Positions 61,000-64,000 of a stretch of 64,000 nucleotides of DNA are shown piece by piece. The notes beneath the pieces are model-generated. The model saw only the letters and a program-made list of their open reading frames with translations, had not been told where the DNA came from and made no database searches. How positions within the stretch are numbered: the stretch's first letter is position 1; each line of letters starts with the position of its first letter. Origin of the DNA: UBA7239 sp035430165 (GTDB lineage Bacteria > Pseudomonadota > Gammaproteobacteria > Pseudomonadales > UBA7239); NCBI GenBank assembly GCA_035430165.1, contig DAOMGE010000009.1, positions 8,876 to 72,875 on the forward strand. The letters are read 5' to 3'. The position numbers and the translations under genes were made by a program.

Positions 61000-63150
61000 C
61001 TATAAGCCTGATCTGAGATACGAATCGATAATTCCCTGCTCAACAACTGGCATAACAAAACCAGAAGACATCGCAACAGAATCACAATTACCCTCTTCTT
61101 CGCTCTGGTCACATGGCATCTTGACGCCAGTATCAACCGTACTGAACACCTGCAATGAAGGATCAGACAAAGCCGCATCGGAAATTTCGATCGCTTTCAG
61201 TATAGAAACAGCATTGTTGAGATTTATGACAGTATCCTGACTATCGAGGCCGATTATGCCACCTGTCAATTTTCCGCCAGGCTGATAGGTAAAATTATTG
61301 GCTCCTGTAATCGTTGCGCCGGCAGCAACACAAATCGCGCAGTAAGCAGTATTGCCCGGTGTGGGATCGCTCATCAACGCGGCATCAGCCGCACTGATAC
61401 CTTCGATAAATGCGAAGTCATACCAATGTGCAGTGTTTGCATTGCTATTCCCCGCATCCTCCAACGTACCATTCACCAAATGCACAGTGCCCTGATTCAC
61501 GCCGGTAATGACAAAATCCTTACCGCCGGACAAGATACTGTTCTGTCCGGCAACCCCATTCAGTGAAATCGGCTTCAGTTCAGTAAAATGTAACTGCACG
61601 CCCAGATACAGGCGATGGGAAGCTATAACATTCAATAGACCATCGCCATGTACATGACCATAAAGATTGACATCCGGCGCACGTATCGTCAGGGTGTGCG
61701 TATCAAAATCCAGCAAGGTCCACGGAGAAAGACTGCCCAAACTGATTGAATTAGTGGCCTCAAGCACAACATCGGTTGTCTGCAACAAATTATTCAGTTT
61801 GAAAGTTGAAATAATACTGGTCGCACCAGGAAAGTCACCTGCAAGAATATCACCCGTAATAAAATCACCACGAGTGCCATCACCATTCAGGTCAGAAAGT
61901 GAATTACCCAACACAATATTGATATTGGCCGGATCCAGCAACAACTCGCCTGTTTTTCCATTGGTCGCCGCAAGGGTTACCGTGCTGTTTTCACCAAAAT
62001 CCAGCCACTGCTTCCCTGAAACTTCTGCAAGGCCACCGTTACCACTTTCATTACCACCTTTGGCACTGATGGCTCCGTCGAAATGCGTCACGTCATCTGC
62101 CCACACAATAACCTTGCCACCATTGCCTGAAATTCTTGCATCAGCATTCAGGGTTGCGCCATTCTCGACGGTGGTTGTCCGGGCATTCTGCCCTGCACCC
62201 TTACCCTGATAATCACCACCCACCAGAATCGTGCCGCCACCGTTATCACCTGATGCGTCGAGCGTGCTGCCTGCAGCAACTTTGACGGTGTCTCCCAACA
62301 ATCGGATGGTGCCACCCGTTGAATCAATCTTGCCCGCACGAATCACACCTTCGTTGTTCACGGCATTATCAAAAACATTCTGTGCAGCTTTGGCTGTGAG
62401 CAGCACTTCACCCGCATGAATTTCACCACTGTTCAGTACGCCGTTAGCTACACCCGCCGCGTTTTCAATAACAGATTTATCAACCGCCACACTCAGCAGT
62501 CCATCACCGGTAAAATCCAGGGTTGCGGATTTGCCTGCCGCCAATGCAACGGTTCCGGCATTAGCCACAATCAGCCCGCTGTTTTCAACACTGTTACCAA
62601 CCAATGCCACGGAACCACTTGATGCGTTGATAATTCCCTGATTGATAATCGCGCCGTTGCTGCCTGATACAGCGTTGAGATTAAAATGGTTCGCCATGAA
62701 ATCGGTATTACTCATGTCCATCGTAGACGCAACCAGGCCACCAACATTCAACTTCGAACCAGGCCCGGATAGAATGCCATTGCCGTTTAGCAGCACTATG
62801 CGGCCATTGGAAATAACCTGTCCGAAAATCTGACTGGCACTTGCATCAAAAATACGGTTTAACGCTATTGATGTTACGTTTGGCTGAATAAACTGCACCG
62901 TTTCATTACGACCCACATTGAAGCTGGACCAGTTGATCACCATGTTCTGCGTATTCTGGTTGATCACCGTAGTGTTGGCATCCGGTGTACTGATGCTACC
63001 TGTACCTGCCACAACCACGGCATTCTGGGGTGCCGCCAGCACACTGCCTGTGGCGACCAACACACCCAGGGTCAGCACGGCCCTGCGAATAGCGCCTGTC
63101 AGTGTATTGGCCAAAAATGACTGGTTTGTATCATTTCTGTAACTGTGCAT
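61000..63150 (-). CDS. Two-partner-secretion exoprotein (TpsA, FHA N-terminal domain)
   Basis: 716 residues. The signal region (RRAVLTLGVLVATGSVLAA, cleavage near residue 39) leads into a TPS domain with NVGRNETVQFIQP, the NGNGIL motif (variant of NPNGI) near residue 120, and GGLVASTMDMSN. Repetitive beta-helix segments follow (NSGEIHAGEVLLTAKAAQNV, NGGKVIVWADDVTHFDG). Near the C-terminus are cysteine pairs CAIC (about 602) and Cys at about 678 and 687, comparable to the Cys pair that anchors HMW1-type exoproteins. It is exported by the partner TpsB encoded 49 bases upstream. The frame opens at 63189; ATG 63150 follows GAGGAAAA. Confidence 0.88.
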   Translation of the reverse strand: MHSYRNDTNQSFLANTLTGAIRRAVLTLGVLVATGSVLAAPQNAVVVAGTGSISTPDANTTVINQNTQNMVINWSSFNVGRNETVQFIQPNVTSIALNRIFDASASQIFGQVISNGRIVLLNGNGILSGPGSKLNVGGLVASTMDMSNTDFMANHFNLNAVSGSNGAIINQGIINASSGSVALVGNSVENSGLIVANAGTVALAAGKSATLDFTGDGLLSVAVDKSVIENAAGVANGVLNSGEIHAGEVLLTAKAAQNVFDNAVNNEGVIRAGKIDSTGGTIRLLGDTVKVAAGSTLDASGDNGGGTILVGGDYQGKGAGQNARTTTVENGATLNADARISGNGGKVIVWADDVTHFDGAISAKGGNESGNGGLAEVSGKQWLDFGENSTVTLAATNGKTGELLLDPANINIVLGNSLSDLNGDGTRGDFITGDILAGDFPGATSIISTFKLNNLLQTTDVVLEATNSISLGSLSPWTLLDFDTHTLTIRAPDVNLYGHVHGDGLLNVIASHRLYLGVQLHFTELKPISLNGVAGQNSILSGGKDFVITGVNQGTVHLVNGTLEDAGNSNANTAHWYDFAFIEGISAADAALMSDPTPGNTAYCAICVAAGATITGANNFTYQPGGKLTGGIIGLDSQDTVINLNNAVSILKAIEISDAALSDPSLQVFSTVDTGVKMPCDQSEEEGNCDSVAMSSGFVMPVVEQGIIDSYLRSGL

Positions 63151-63199
63151 GGCATTTTCCTCTGGCGCTGCCGACATCGGCATACGCATTAAAAAATCA

Positions 63200-64000
63200 T
63201 CAGAATTGCAAACCTGTACTCAACCAGTATTGGGGATTGTGTCGATTGCTCGCATCGTAATGACTGACCGGTGTGGCTGCCTCAACCTTGACGAAAAAAG
63301 CTTTTGGCAAATTCAGCTCCAGGCCAAGACCTGCACCCGACAACTCAACCTTGTCCGTTCCGTCGGTTACTTCCTGTGCTGTCGGATTGTTATTAATTCC
63401 GCCCGCATAATCGACAAAAGCGGAAACGCGCAGGACCTCACCCCATTTTTTTCCCGCAAACGCATCTTTTTCCGAGATAAAAGGAGCACGCAAGAACCAT
63501 TCCGCGCTGGCAAACCAGCCTTTGTCAAACTGGAACTCACCCACGGGATAAGCACGGACAGAATGCGGTCCGCCCAGACCGAACTGCTCCAGTGAAACCA
63601 TCATGTCCTGAGAATACTGCGTGTTGGCGCGCAACAACAATTCAGACTTGAAAGGCAATGTCTGGACACGCGTGTAATTGGCTGTCACTTTCTGGAAATC
63701 ACCGCTCGCGTACTTGCCATCACCACCTTGCCGACTGGAGAAAATGCCTCCCGAAGTTTTACCATCGCCATCCATTGCATCAAGCAAATCATTGAAACCC
63801 TTGCTGTAATTTGCACTCGCATGATTCACGCCATGAAATCGCTCGTCGACAAAATCAGCATCCAGACTCGCTGACGCGATCGTCAGATTGTCACGATTCA
63901 CTAGCGCATCGGTTGCATCATCCAGCACCTCGGCATGCTTGGACGCCAGATCAAAACGGGAAGACATCGACAGCCGGCGACTACGCTGCCAGTTATTCAA
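63200..64000 (-). CDS. TpsB outer-membrane transporter, C-terminal part
   Basis: Open to the right edge of the window, so the N-terminal POTRA domains and most of the barrel start are missing. The visible 266 residues are beta-barrel strands ending in Phe, with the ShlB/FhaC signature LGGPHSVRAYPVGEFQFDKG (conserved VRGY-type loop). It translocates the adjacent TpsA across the outer membrane. Transcribed before tpsA on the minus strand. Confidence 0.9.
   Translation of the reverse strand: MNNWQRSRRLSMSSRFDLASKHAEVLDDATDALVNRDNLTIASASLDADFVDERFHGVNHASANYSKGFNDLLDAMDGDGKTSGGIFSSRQGGDGKYASGDFQKVTANYTRVQTLPFKSELLLRANTQYSQDMMVSLEQFGLGGPHSVRAYPVGEFQFDKGWFASAEWFLRAPFISEKDAFAGKKWGEVLRVSAFVDYAGGINNNPTAQEVTDGTDKVELSGAGLGLELNLPKAFFVKVEAATPVSHYDASNRHNPQYWLSTGLQF

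Overview
The window looks like a chromosomal stretch of a Gram-negative gammaproteobacterium. The S10-spc-alpha ribosomal block is complete (28 genes from rpsJ to rplQ), and secY passes directly to rpmJ and rpsM with no adk or infA between them, as in gammaproteobacteria. diaA-dolP, a YhcB/ZapG-like gene, ubiK, lpxH and waaA agree with this. A methyltransferase next to metK, a RegB/RegA (PrrBA-type) redox pair and several acyl-CoA enzymes suggest a pseudomonad- or cellvibrionad-like aerobic heterotroph, but the species cannot be named from the sequence alone. No tRNA, rRNA, CRISPR array, prophage or insertion sequence was seen.

Layout. 1-2.1 kb: 3' part of a methyltransferase gene and metK. 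2.2-6.2 kb: an accessory patch with an A+T-rich Sel1/MORN-repeat membrane-anchored protein and a HigB-HigA toxin-antitoxin pair. 6.2-13.7 kb: diaA-dolP, a polytopic membrane protein, an AMP-forming acyl-CoA synthetase, a luciferase-like flavin oxidoreductase, an aldo/keto reductase and a FAD oxidoreductase. 13.8-21.4 kb: waaA, the nitric-oxide sensor gene nsrR with its likely target hcp, a HIT-family hydrolase gene, ppa, a methyltransferase, a zapG-like gene and a class V aminotransferase. 21.4-35.4 kb: the ribosomal/secY/rpoA block on the minus strand behind a near-consensus promoter. 35.4-40.7 kb: folD, suhB, ubiK, and a nitrogen-control group (TorF-type porin, glnK, amtB) with sigma-54 promoters and NtrC-like sites. 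40.7-49.7 kb: thioesterase, two large acyl-CoA dehydrogenases, a three-heme cytochrome c, rpe, a Ddn-like flavin/deazaflavin oxidoreductase and a second large membrane protein. 49.7-58.9 kb: thrC, hom, RegA/RegB-type two-component system, a Crp/Fnr-fold regulator, hpf, lpxH, ppiB, glnS. 58.9-64 kb: a surface/secretion locus with a heme-motif Ig-like repeat protein broken by an assembly gap, a two-partner-secretion exoprotein (TpsA) and the C-terminal part of its transporter (TpsB), which runs off the window.

How parts work together. NsrR and Hcp form a nitrosative-stress module: the hcp upstream region holds an A+T-rich palindrome resembling an NsrR operator and an FNR-like box. The porin, GlnK and AmtB form an ammonium-limitation module. 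The acyl-CoA synthetase, thioesterase and two dehydrogenases point to catabolism of fatty or branched acyl substrates. RegB/RegA, the Crp-like regulator and the cytochrome suggest respiratory redox control.

The least explained parts are the TPS locus with its collapsed 261-bp repeats and CxxCH motif, the Sel1/MORN fusion, the structured 156-nt spacer between rpsJ and rplC, and the two large membrane proteins without a recognised function.
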